Assembly: GCA_964622685.1 (NCBI GenBank)
Contig: CAZUUU010000167.1
Span: 1 to 7,586, forward strand
Direction of reading: 5' to 3'
From: Methylibium sp964622685
Lineage (GTDB): Bacteria > Pseudomonadota > Gammaproteobacteria > Burkholderiales > Burkholderiaceae_C
Length of the DNA stretch: 7,586 nucleotides
Shown: one piece after another, positions 1 to 6,670 of the stretch
Numbering within the stretch: position 1 is the stretch's first letter
Layout of the letters: each line of letters starts with the position of its first letter
Program-made: the position numbers and the translations under genes
The notes under the pieces: model-generated
Told to the model about the DNA's origin: nothing
The model's input: the letters and a program-made list of their open reading frames with translations, nothing else
Databases searched by the model: none

Positions 1-170
1 AGGAGACGCGAGCGTCCAGCAAGCGTCGGGGGACATGAACGGAGCCGGTCGCCCGCCCTCCTCGGATCGCTCGGAGCCGGCACAAAGGGCCTTCCACCTA
101 GGGGCATGCGTCAGCCGTTAAGCTACGCGTCCGTCGATGCGCTGCCGGCCCCGCGGCCGGATGCCCGCCC
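1..170 (+). other. Leader/upstream region of folE with no supported gene
   Basis: This 170-bp stretch holds no gene I can support. One frame is open from base 2 to a TAA at 119-121, but its 39 codons resemble no family I know and lack a clear ribosome binding site. It could be the tail of an upstream gene or chance. A 9-base direct repeat, CGGAGCCGG, occurs at 40-48 and 72-80. A promoter for the folE-BLUF unit should lie here, but I see no convincing -35/-10 pair. The octamer GCCGTTAA at 114-121 resembles a flagellar sigma-28 -10 element but has no matching -35 at the right distance. Confidence 0.5.
145..160 (+). promoter_or_regulatory. GC-only hairpin just upstream of the folE start
   Basis: CCGGCC (145-150) and GGCCGG (155-160) form a perfect 6-bp GC-only stem with a 4-base loop, ending 10 bases before the ATG at 171. 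It occupies the place where a Shine-Dalgarno sequence would be expected, and no purine-rich ribosome binding site is visible between it and the ATG. It could hinder or tune folE translation. It could also be chance in GC-rich DNA. Confidence 0.3.
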
Positions 171-917
171 ATGAATGCCCCCCAATCCCTGCCTGCACTG
201 CAGTCCCTGGCCGATCCGGCCGGCGATGTGGACGAGGGCGTGCCCGTCTCCGTCAAGATCCGCGAGCGCCTCAAGGCGCGCGGCGAGCGCTTCCACGCCA
301 ACGACAACATCGCCGACTTCATCGAGCCCGGCGAACTGTCCGCGCTGCTCGACGAGGTGGCGGGCAAGATGAAGGGCGTGCTCGACAGCCTGGTCATCGA
401 CACCGAGAACGACCACAACACCCAGGACACGGCGCGTCGCGTGGCCAAGATGTACGTCAACGAGGTGTTCAAGGGCCGCTACGTGACGCAGCCGCCGGTC
501 ACCGAGTTCCCCAACGTCGAGCGACTGAACGAGCTGATGATCGTCGGCCCGATCACCGTGCGCAGCGCCTGCTCGCACCACCTGTGCCCGATCATCGGCC
601 GGGTGTGGATCGGCGTGATGCCCAACGAGCACTCCAACCTGATCGGCCTGTCCAAGTACGCGCGGCTCACCGAATGGATCATGAGCCGGCCGCAGATCCA
701 GGAAGAGGCGGTGACGCACGTGGCCGACCTGCTGCAGTCCAAGATGAACCCGGACGGGCTGGCCATCGTGATGGAGGCCGACCACTTCTGCATGCAGTGG
801 CGCGGCGTGCGCGACCTCGACTCGAAGATGATCAACAGCGTGATGCGCGGCAGCTTCCTCAAGGATCCCAACCTGCGGCGCGAGTTCCTGGCGCTGGTCA
901 ACAACAAGAAATCGTAG
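171..917 (+). CDS. folE: GTP cyclohydrolase I family protein (FolE), divergent subgroup
   Basis: This 248-residue protein belongs to the GTP cyclohydrolase I family, cytosolic Zn enzymes that convert GTP to 7,8-dihydroneopterin triphosphate for folate and other pterins. The Zn ligands of the E. coli enzyme map to C134, H137 and C207, and H136 of the HH pair is also present. Other active-site counterparts are visible: S161, K162 and R165 in GLSKYAR, Q177-E178, H205 and R211. The N-terminal ~45 residues are extra and look disordered. Two things are unusual. The family motif CEHH reads CSHH here, and the Thr/Ser-rich segment near the C-terminus of canonical enzymes is replaced (SKMINSVMRGSF). 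It may therefore be a specialised paralogue rather than the housekeeping folate enzyme. The ATG at 171 was chosen because it gives the longest in-frame protein, but no ribosome binding site supports it; GTG codons at 228 or 240 are alternatives. The BLUF gene follows after 7 bp, so the two are probably co-transcribed. Confidence 0.93.
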   Translation: MNAPQSLPALQSLADPAGDVDEGVPVSVKIRERLKARGERFHANDNIADFIEPGELSALLDEVAGKMKGVLDSLVIDTENDHNTQDTARRVAKMYVNEVFKGRYVTQPPVTEFPNVERLNELMIVGPITVRSACSHHLCPIIGRVWIGVMPNEHSNLIGLSKYARLTEWIMSRPQIQEEAVTHVADLLQSKMNPDGLAIVMEADHFCMQWRGVRDLDSKMINSVMRGSFLKDPNLRREFLALVNNKKS

Positions 918-924
918 GTCCGAG

Positions 925-1353
925 ATGCTGGTCCGCCTGCTCTACGCCAGCCGCGCCGCCGAACCGGTGACGCCCGAACTCGTCGACAGCGTGCTGGCGC
1001 AATGCCGCGCGCACAACCCCGGCCTCGGCATCACCGGCATCCTCTGCCACGGCGGCGATGTCTTCATGCAGGTGCTGGAGGGCGGGCGCACCGCCGTCAA
1101 CGCGCTCTATGCCGAGATCGTGCGCGACCCGCGCCACCGCGACATCGCGGTGCTGCACTTCGAGGAAGTGACCGAACGGCGCTTCGCCGGCTGGACCATG
1201 GGCCAGGTCAACCTCGCCCGGATCAACCCGTCGATCCTGCTCAAGTACAGCGAGCGTCCGGTGCTGGACCCGTTCGCGGTCTCGGGCAAGGTGTCGATGG
1301 CGCTGCTCGAGGAGCTGATCGCCACCGCCTCGATCATCGGTAGGGCGGGTTAG
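925..1353 (+). CDS. Single-domain BLUF blue-light photoreceptor
   Basis: This 142-residue protein is a short BLUF (sensor of blue light using FAD) protein. The residues needed for the photocycle are present: Y7 (LLYAS), N31 (AHNPG), Q49 (FMQVLEG), W90 (FAGWTMG) and M92. The flavin-binding alpha/beta domain spans about 1-93. The remaining ~50 residues (including YSERP...DPF) resemble the C-terminal helices of PixD-like short BLUF proteins. No output domain is attached, so signalling must go through a partner protein. The ATG at 925 lies 7 bp after the folE stop. A weak AGG overlapping that stop (916-918) is the only candidate ribosome binding site, so translation may depend on folE. The 3' end overlaps the stop of the opposing EAL-HDOD gene. 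The call as a photoreceptor is strong; its partner and output are unknown. Confidence 0.95.
   Translation: MLVRLLYASRAAEPVTPELVDSVLAQCRAHNPGLGITGILCHGGDVFMQVLEGGRTAVNALYAEIVRDPRHRDIAVLHFEEVTERRFAGWTMGQVNLARINPSILLKYSERPVLDPFAVSGKVSMALLEELIATASIIGRAG
1350..1353. other. Overlapping convergent stop codons
   Basis: The tetranucleotide TTAG contains the BLUF stop (TAG, 1351-1353, plus strand) and the EAL-HDOD stop (TAA, 1352-1350, minus strand). The two genes therefore end inside each other with no intergenic DNA. Any terminator for either transcript must lie inside the opposing coding region, and the two mRNAs should have complementary 3' ends. Confidence 0.95.
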
Positions 1354-2588
1354 TCGAGTGTCGCCGCGTTCGCCAGCGCCTTCATCAGGGCGCGGTTGAT
1401 TTCTGCCGGGTCCATCAGCAGCGCGTCGCAGCCCTCGCGGATGCTGTCGAGCGCGTCGCCCTCGACGGCCTGCACGAGCCGGCAGTAGGGCGCGTAGGGC
1501 CCGGTGCCGTTGGCCAGCGCCTGGTAGACGCGCTCGGGCACGGGGATGGTCTGCAGCAGCTCGGCGAAGGGCTGCTTGAACATGCGGTCCAGCAGCGAGA
1601 ACACGCCGCAGATGAAGAGCTCGCCCTGCATCTCGTCGTCGCCCGTGTGGCGCACCAGTTCTTCCATCAGCATGCCGCGGCGCACCGCCGCGAACATCAC
1701 CGGCCGGAGGTTCACGTCCTTGCTGCCGGTGGCCAGCAGCAGGGCCAGCCAGCGCTTCAGCCGCGTGTAGCCCAGCAGCATGATGGCGTGGCGGAAGGAG
1801 CTGATCTCCACGCTCAGCCCGAAGGCCGGCGAGTTGATGTAGCGCATCAGCTTGAAGGCCAGCGTCGGGTCGCGCTTGAGCGTGGCCTCGAGCTTCTCGA
1901 TCGGCTCGGCCTGGTCGACCTTGTGGATCAGCTCGACCATCACCTGCAGGTCGGGCGCCGCGGCCTTGGTGCTGCTCGGCTTGCCGCTGGCGGCGGCATG
2001 GGCGATCGCATCGTCCATCGGCCAGCCCAGCACGGCGATCGCACCGCGGCCGAAGGAAGCCTCCATGTCGGCCAGCCGCGCCACGCCCGACTGGATGAAG
2101 CCGATGTTGCGCGACACGCCGACGGCCGGCGTCGTCTCGCCGACGCGGCGGTCGTCCGCCAGGTCGATGATCGAGTGCTTGAAGCAGGGCAGCACCTCGC
2201 GCGGCAGCTCGCGCAGCGGCCGGCCCTTGATCAGCAGCGTGTTGCCGCGCGCGTGCAGCGCGACGATGGCGGCGGTGTGGGCGGGGTCGGCGGCCATGAA
2301 GGCCGGCACCTCGATCATCACGTTGGCGCTGGGCTCGGCCTGCAGCAGGTCGGCCAGCAGGTTCTCGGACAGCACGTTCAGCGACACCTGGCCGCCGCCC
2401 TCGGGCCACACGGCCGCCACTTCGCGCAGCAGCGCGGCGGCGTCGAGCGGCGCGCCCGGCACCAGCGGAAACACGGTCAGGCGCGTCGCGCTCACCGAGC
2501 GCTGGCGATCGATCACCGGCGAATAGCTCAGCGCGACCTGGCTCAGGAGGCTGACTTCGGGTGCGGCACTCTTCAGGATGGCATTCAT
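1350..2588 (-). CDS. Degenerate EAL + HDOD domain signalling protein (CdgJ/YuxH-like)
   Basis: This 412-residue protein has the architecture of the EAL-HDOD family, which includes Vibrio cholerae CdgJ, a regulator of motility. The HDOD domain spans about 210-400, with its typical core LKRDPTLAFKLMRYINSPAF (237-256) followed by the helix around 266-283 (HAIMLLGYTRLKRWLALLL). The N-terminal ~200 residues fit a badly eroded EAL fold: SPVIDRQ (23-29) stands where 'QPIvd' is expected, IEVP (92-95) where the fold normally reads IEILE, and there is no E-x-L catalytic motif. It is probably neither a c-di-GMP hydrolase nor, given the missing metal ligands, a good c-di-GMP binder; a protein-interaction role is more likely. 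The ATG at 2588 is 2 bp past the flgL stop with only a weak upstream purine run, so translational coupling to flgL is likely. This placement ties it to flagellar expression. The HDOD call is firm; the EAL call is moderate. Confidence 0.88.
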   Translation of the reverse strand: MNAILKSAAPEVSLLSQVALSYSPVIDRQRSVSATRLTVFPLVPGAPLDAAALLREVAAVWPEGGGQVSLNVLSENLLADLLQAEPSANVMIEVPAFMAADPAHTAAIVALHARGNTLLIKGRPLRELPREVLPCFKHSIIDLADDRRVGETTPAVGVSRNIGFIQSGVARLADMEASFGRGAIAVLGWPMDDAIAHAAASGKPSSTKAAAPDLQVMVELIHKVDQAEPIEKLEATLKRDPTLAFKLMRYINSPAFGLSVEISSFRHAIMLLGYTRLKRWLALLLATGSKDVNLRPVMFAAVRRGMLMEELVRHTGDDEMQGELFICGVFSLLDRMFKQPFAELLQTIPVPERVYQALANGTGPYAPYCRLVQAVEGDALDSIREGCDALLMDPAEINRALMKALANAATLD

Positions 2589-2590
2589 CG

Positions 2591-3787
2591 TCAGACGCTC
2601 AGGTACTGGAACAGCGACAGGCGCTGCACCGAGGAGTAGGACTTCAGCGCGGCGTCGTAGCCGGTCTGCTGTTCCTGGAACTTCGAGATCGCCTCGACCA
2701 TGTCGAGGTCCTCGGCGGCCGAGCGCTCGGTCTGCGCCGCGAGCTTCTGCGCGCTCAGCCGGTCGCCGGCGCGGTCGATGCGGTTCAGGGTCTCGCCGGC
2801 CAGCGAGCGCTGCGCCTGCAGCCGCGTCATCGACTGGTCGACGTCGCGCAGGCCGAAGGCCACGCTCTGCGCGACCTGGCCGCTGTTGCGCCCCGGCGTC
2901 TCGAGCGCGGCCGCGGTGCGATCGAGCGCGTCGAAGACGCTCAGCGAGGCGCTCGACGGCACCAGGTCGAAGCGGTCGGCGTTGGCCGGCGTGCCGCTGA
3001 TGGTGACCGACTGGCCGTCGATCTCGATCGCCTGGCCGGCCTGGTAGGCCACGTTGGTCAGCGCGGTCGGGTTGCCGTTGCGCAGCACCGTGTAGGTGGT
3101 CGTGCCGCCGCTGACGCTGAAGCTGATGCTGTACGGATCGCCGGTCACCGCCGACGGGTCGCTGACGCGGCCGCCGTCGATCCAGGCGCTGCCGTTCTGC
3201 GTCGTCGCCTGCGTCTCGAAGACGCCGTTGCCGGTGCGTGCCTGCAGCCAGGTCGCCTGGCCGTCGAAGGTCAGCGGCAGCGGCTCGCTCGAGCCGGCCT
3301 CGGCCGAGCCCGACACGCCCTGGAACTGCACGCCGCCGACGGCGTCGATGAAGGGCGGGCTGCTGGCGCCCTGGCCCGCGAACAGGAAGCTGCCGGCGCC
3401 GTCCGGGCTGTTGGCCAGGCTCAGCAGTTCGGTGCGCAGCTGGCGCAGCGTCTGCGCCAGGCCGCGTCGTTCGGCGTCGGTGTAGCTGGCATTGCCGGCC
3501 GAGACCAGCGCCTCGCGCGCCTGCTGCAGCAGTTCTCCGGCGCTGCCCAGCACGCTCTCGCTCAATTCCATCGAGCTGCGGCTCGCGTCGACCGCGCGCT
3601 GGCTGGCGCTGGTGCGGGCCTCGACGGCCAGTGCCCGCTCGGCGCGGGCCGCGGCGGTCGGGTCGTCGCTCGCCTTGGTCACGCGCTTCAGGCTGGTCAG
3701 CTGCATCTGGCTTTCCTGCAGGTTCTGCTGGCGCTTCTGCAGGTTGGCGACGGCGGCGTCGTAGCTGTTGGAGGTGGTCACGCGCAT
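2591..3787 (-). CDS. flgL: Flagellar hook-filament junction protein FlgL (HAP3)
   Basis: FlgL is the second hook-associated protein, exported by the flagellar type III system and placed between FlgK and the filament. The protein has 398 residues against 317 in E. coli. The N-terminal flagellin-like helices cover about 1-140: it starts MRVTTSNSYD, then SLKRVTKASDDPTAAARAERA at 32-52, and GSFLFAG at 132-138. The C-terminal flagellin-like coiled-coil region covers about 305-398 and ends SLFQYLSV. The extra length is a central beta-rich insert, including a ~60-residue module (218-278) also seen in FlgK. There is no signal peptide, as expected for this export route. The start lies 23 bp after the flgK stop with no strong ribosome binding site; A-rich AGAAAG is the best candidate. 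The stop is 2 bp before the EAL-HDOD start. Confidence 0.96.
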   Translation of the reverse strand: MRVTTSNSYDAAVANLQKRQQNLQESQMQLTSLKRVTKASDDPTAAARAERALAVEARTSASQRAVDASRSSMELSESVLGSAGELLQQAREALVSAGNASYTDAERRGLAQTLRQLRTELLSLANSPDGAGSFLFAGQGASSPPFIDAVGGVQFQGVSGSAEAGSSEPLPLTFDGQATWLQARTGNGVFETQATTQNGSAWIDGGRVSDPSAVTGDPYSISFSVSGGTTTYTVLRNGNPTALTNVAYQAGQAIEIDGQSVTISGTPANADRFDLVPSSASLSVFDALDRTAAALETPGRNSGQVAQSVAFGLRDVDQSMTRLQAQRSLAGETLNRIDRAGDRLSAQKLAAQTERSAAEDLDMVEAISKFQEQQTGYDAALKSYSSVQRLSLFQYLSV

Positions 3788-3810
3788 GGTCGTGTGCTTT
3801 CTGGGGGTGA

Positions 3811-5772
3811 TCAGCGGCCGCCGGCGGCCAGCAGCGTCTCGAAGACGCTCTGCGCCACCTGCAGCACCTTGGCGGCGGCCTGGTAGCCCTGCTGGAACTG
3901 GATCAGCCGTGCGGCTTCCTCGTCGAGGTTGACGCCGGACACGCCGGCGCGGGCCGCCTCGGCGTTGGTGGCCACCGCGGTGGAGATGTCGCTCGAGGCC
4001 TGCGCGCTCTGCACGCGCACGCCGATGTCGGCCATCGCCCGCGCGTAGGTGCCGGTGATGGTCTCGCCGGGGACGAAGCCGCCGCCGCCCAGCAGCTCGC
4101 GGCCGACGATGTCGGCGTCGCGCAGCGCCAGCAGCGACAGCGCGTTGCCGTTGTTGGCCGCCGGGAAGGCGGTCGGCGCGACCTGCAGCGTGTCGCCGTT
4201 GCGCGGCACGCCGTTGAGATTGAGCTCGAAGCCGTTCAGCGCGATCGGCGAGCCGGCGCTCCAGGCGCCGGTGCCGCTGCCGACCAGCGCGTTGCTGGCG
4301 TCGCGCAGTTCCCAGCTGTAGTTGCCGCTGTCGTCGGTGAAGGCGATGTTGGCGGTGAGCGCCGGGTTCAGCGCGGCGCTGACGACGCCGAGCGAGCCGA
4401 CGCTCGCCGTGCCGGTGTTGGCCGTGCCGACGGTGGCCGCCACCGGCGAGGCCGCGGCGATGCCCTGCGGGTCGTCCAGCACGCGCTGCATGCCCTGCAC
4501 CGCCTGGCTCACCGGGCGCAGCAGGAAGCGGTCGGTCGCGGCCGGCGCGGGCGCGGGGATGTTGATCGTGAAGCCGTCGAGCGTGTCGCCCGAGACGGCG
4601 CTGCGCACCAGGCCGTCGCTCAGGCGCGTCACCAGGTACTGGCCCGGCGTCGACGGGTCGCTGCGCATCTCGTAGTCGCTGGCGACGAGCTGGCGGCTGT
4701 CGGCCACCGTCAGCGACACGCTGGAGACGAAGGCGCCGGCGCCGGTGCGCGCATTGGTCGATGCCGGCAGCGCCACCGGCGCCCCGGTCGCGAACAGCGG
4801 CGCACCGCTGCCCGGCGGGTTGCGCAGGTCCAGGCCGAAGGACTGCTGCTGGTTCACCGCGCCGGCCATTGCGCTGGCCAGCTGGCCCAGCATCGCGCGG
4901 GCATCGGCGAGGTCCTCGTTCTGGAACGTCAACAGGCCGGCCACCTTGCCGCCGGCCAGGGCCTGCGCCGGCAGCAGGCGCGCGCCGCCCGCCTCGTCGA
5001 TCGCCAGCCGCACCTTGGCGGGGTCGTACTCGTCGGCCACGACGCGCAGGTTCAGCGCCTCGCCGCCCAGCACCAGGCGCTGGCCGCCGCCGAGGAAGAC
5101 GCTGACCGAGCCGTCGCCGGCCGGCACCGTCGTCACCTGGACGATGTCGCTGATCTTGCTGATCAGCAGGTCGCGCTGGTCCAGCAGGTCGTTGGGCGTG
5201 TGGCCCGTGCCCTGCGTGCCGGCGATCTGCCGGTTGATGTCGGCGACCGCCTTGGCCATCGCGTTCAGTTCGGCCACCGAGTTCTTGAGGTCCTGCGTCA
5301 CGCCGGCCTGCAGCGCGTCCAGCTGCCCGCCGGCCGCGCGGAAGCGCGAGGCCAGCTCCTCGGCGCGCGCCAGCACCACCTGCCGGGCCGACGAGTCCTG
5401 CGGCCGGTTGGCCACGTCGACGAAGGCGTTCAGCATCTGGCCGGCGGCGTAGCCCAGCCCGGCCTCGCCCGGCGTGAACGACTGCTCCAGGCGCTGCAGC
5501 TGCTCGAGCCGCGTGGCGTCGCGCGCGGCGAGCGACTTCGACAGCGAGGCCTCGCGCGTCAGGAAGGAATTGGTGACGCGCGTGACCGTGGCCACGTCGA
5601 CGCCGCGGCCGAAGAAGCCGCCGCCGGTGGACTGCCCGCCGGCCGTCGCCAGCTCGACCTGCTGGCGAGAGTAGCCCGGCGTGTTGGCGTTGGCGATGTT
5701 GTTGCTGTTGGTCTGCAGCTGCGCGTAGTTCGCGAACATCGCGCGCGTCGCAAGCGAGAGGATGCTGGCCAT
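3811..5772 (-). CDS. flgK: Flagellar hook-filament junction protein FlgK (HAP1)
   Basis: FlgK is the first hook-associated protein, which caps the hook and joins it to FlgL and the filament. It has 653 residues, longer than the 547 of E. coli. The N-terminus carries the rod/hook signature SNNIANANTPGYSRQ (23-37). A helical domain follows to about 210 (LNAFVDVANRPQDSSARQ, 114-131, and NDLLDQRD, 194-201). The C-terminus has the matching axial helix GVNLDEEAARLIQFQQGYQAA (613-633). The extra length lies in about 340-535, where two related beta modules (about 366-420 and 484-534) each end in a G-x-P-x-x-x-D or D-x-F/L strand. The ATG at 5772 is well supported: GAGGAGA at 5787-5781 sits 8 bases upstream and overlaps the flgJ stop codon. 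The gap from flgJ is only 13 bp, so flgK is read within the flgI-flgJ operon. A separate late promoter inside flgJ cannot be excluded. Confidence 0.97.
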   Translation of the reverse strand: MASILSLATRAMFANYAQLQTNSNNIANANTPGYSRQQVELATAGGQSTGGGFFGRGVDVATVTRVTNSFLTREASLSKSLAARDATRLEQLQRLEQSFTPGEAGLGYAAGQMLNAFVDVANRPQDSSARQVVLARAEELASRFRAAGGQLDALQAGVTQDLKNSVAELNAMAKAVADINRQIAGTQGTGHTPNDLLDQRDLLISKISDIVQVTTVPAGDGSVSVFLGGGQRLVLGGEALNLRVVADEYDPAKVRLAIDEAGGARLLPAQALAGGKVAGLLTFQNEDLADARAMLGQLASAMAGAVNQQQSFGLDLRNPPGSGAPLFATGAPVALPASTNARTGAGAFVSSVSLTVADSRQLVASDYEMRSDPSTPGQYLVTRLSDGLVRSAVSGDTLDGFTINIPAPAPAATDRFLLRPVSQAVQGMQRVLDDPQGIAAASPVAATVGTANTGTASVGSLGVVSAALNPALTANIAFTDDSGNYSWELRDASNALVGSGTGAWSAGSPIALNGFELNLNGVPRNGDTLQVAPTAFPAANNGNALSLLALRDADIVGRELLGGGGFVPGETITGTYARAMADIGVRVQSAQASSDISTAVATNAEAARAGVSGVNLDEEAARLIQFQQGYQAAAKVLQVAQSVFETLLAAGGR

Positions 5773-5780
5773 CGGTGCTG

Positions 5781-5787
5781 TCTCCTC
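5781..5787 (-). promoter_or_regulatory. Shine-Dalgarno of flgK overlapping the flgJ stop
   Basis: On the minus strand GAGGAGA lies 8 bases before the flgK ATG. The flgJ stop TGA (5788-5786) supplies its first bases (TGAGGAGA). A ribosome terminating on flgJ therefore sits on the flgK binding site, which favours coupled translation. It is the strongest ribosome binding site seen in the window. Confidence 0.85.
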
Positions 5788-6667
5788 AGGCCGTCAGCGT
5801 GCGTTGCAGCCGCAGCGTGGTGTTGATGACGCGGCCGAGCTTGTCGGCGTAGGCCGGATCGGTGGCGTAGCCGGCGCGCTGCAGGTTCACCGCAAAGCCC
5901 TGGGCGCTGCCGCCCTGGGCCACGACCTTGCTGTAGCGCGGGCTGTCCTTCATGAGCTTCGCGTAGTCGCGGAACGACTCCTCGGCCGACGCGTAGGCGC
6001 GGAACTTCGCCTTCACCTTCTGCGGCTTGCCGTCGACGTACTCGGTGGTGGTGACCTCGGTCACCGCGCCCTTCCAGCCGGCACCGGCCTTGATGCCGAA
6101 GAGGTTGTTGCTGGGCGTGCCGTCGGCGTTCTTGATCTGCTTGCCGCCCCAGCCGGTCTCGTGTGCGGCCTGGCTCAGGATGAAGGCCGAGGGGATGCCG
6201 GTCTCGGCCTCGACCTTCTGCGCCGCGCCGGTGTGGCGGGCGATGAAGTCCTGCGCCTTGCTCATGCCGGGCAGGCGGTTCCAGACCTCGGCCTGGGGCG
6301 CGCCTGCGGCGGCGGCCGGCGCGGCGGGCGTGGTCGGTGGGGTGGGTGTCGTTCCCACAGCGGCCGCGGTCGCGGCAGCACCCATCTGCCGCTCCAGCTG
6401 CCTGGCGATCATCGCGCCCAGGCCGTTGGGCAGGCCGGTCAGCTTCTGCGCGAACTGCGTGTCCAGCAGCTCGGTGCCCATCTGCGTGCCCGAGTTGTCG
6501 AGCAGGCCGCTGGACATCGTGGCCTGGCGCATGCTCTTCATCAGTTGCTGCATGAACAGCGACTCGAACTGCTTCGCCGTCTCCTGGATGGCCGCCTTCG
6601 GATCGCTGCCGGCCTGGGCCTGCAGCGATCGCAGTGCATTCGCGTCGAAGCCGACTCCGGACCTCAT
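5786..6667 (-). CDS. flgJ: Bifunctional flagellar rod cap/peptidoglycan hydrolase FlgJ
   Basis: FlgJ caps the growing rod in the periplasm and opens the peptidoglycan so that the rod can cross it. The 293-residue protein has both domains of the beta/gammaproteobacterial form. The rod-binding domain is at about 25-95 (AKQFESLFMQQLMKSMR, 31-47; GLLDNSGTQMGTELLDTQFA, 54-73). An Ala/Pro/Thr linker runs from about 97 to 125. The glucosaminidase-type muramidase domain covers about 138-290. The expected catalytic acid is E170 in AAHETGWGGK, with NNLFGIKAG (187-195) and the YATDPAYADKL motif near the C-terminus. No signal peptide is seen, in keeping with export through the flagellar system. The ATG at 6667 is supported by GAGGTGG just upstream. 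It lies 133 bp from flgI, a gap filled by a palindromic repeat, and 13 bp from flgK. Confidence 0.97.
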   Translation of the reverse strand: MRSGVGFDANALRSLQAQAGSDPKAAIQETAKQFESLFMQQLMKSMRQATMSSGLLDNSGTQMGTELLDTQFAQKLTGLPNGLGAMIARQLERQMGAAATAAAVGTTPTPPTTPAAPAAAAGAPQAEVWNRLPGMSKAQDFIARHTGAAQKVEAETGIPSAFILSQAAHETGWGGKQIKNADGTPSNNLFGIKAGAGWKGAVTEVTTTEYVDGKPQKVKAKFRAYASAEESFRDYAKLMKDSPRYSKVVAQGGSAQGFAVNLQRAGYATDPAYADKLGRVINTTLRLQRTLTA

Positions 6668-6670
6668 TGA

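Noticed and set aside
75..92. Possible sigma-54 site around CGGCACAAAGGGCC
   Set aside because: The GG and GC dinucleotides are 8 rather than 10 bases apart, so the required -24/-12 spacing fails.
95..121. Possible sigma-28 (FliA) promoter, -10-like GCCGTTAA at 114-121
   Set aside because: The -10 matches 7 of 8 bases, but the expected -35 position (95-102) shows nothing like TAAAGTTT. The nearest CAAAG is about 25 bases upstream, too far.
137..970. Plus-strand 277-codon frame overlapping folE
   Set aside because: Arg/Pro-rich shadow frame; the folE frame contains all Zn and active-site motifs.
1376..1393. Small hairpin GCGCC/GGCGC near the end of the EAL-HDOD gene as a terminator
   Set aside because: Only 5 bp, an 8-base loop, within coding sequence and with no T-run on either strand.
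898..2409. Minus-strand open frame of 503 codons overlapping the BLUF and EAL-HDOD genes
   Set aside because: It is Arg/Ala/Gly-rich, crosses two well-supported genes in another frame, and matches no family. It is a high-GC shadow frame.
2561..3886. Plus-strand open frame of 441 codons antisense to flgL
   Set aside because: Low-complexity Ala/Arg/Val/Gly composition typical of the antisense of a GC-rich gene; flgL in the opposite frame is unambiguous.
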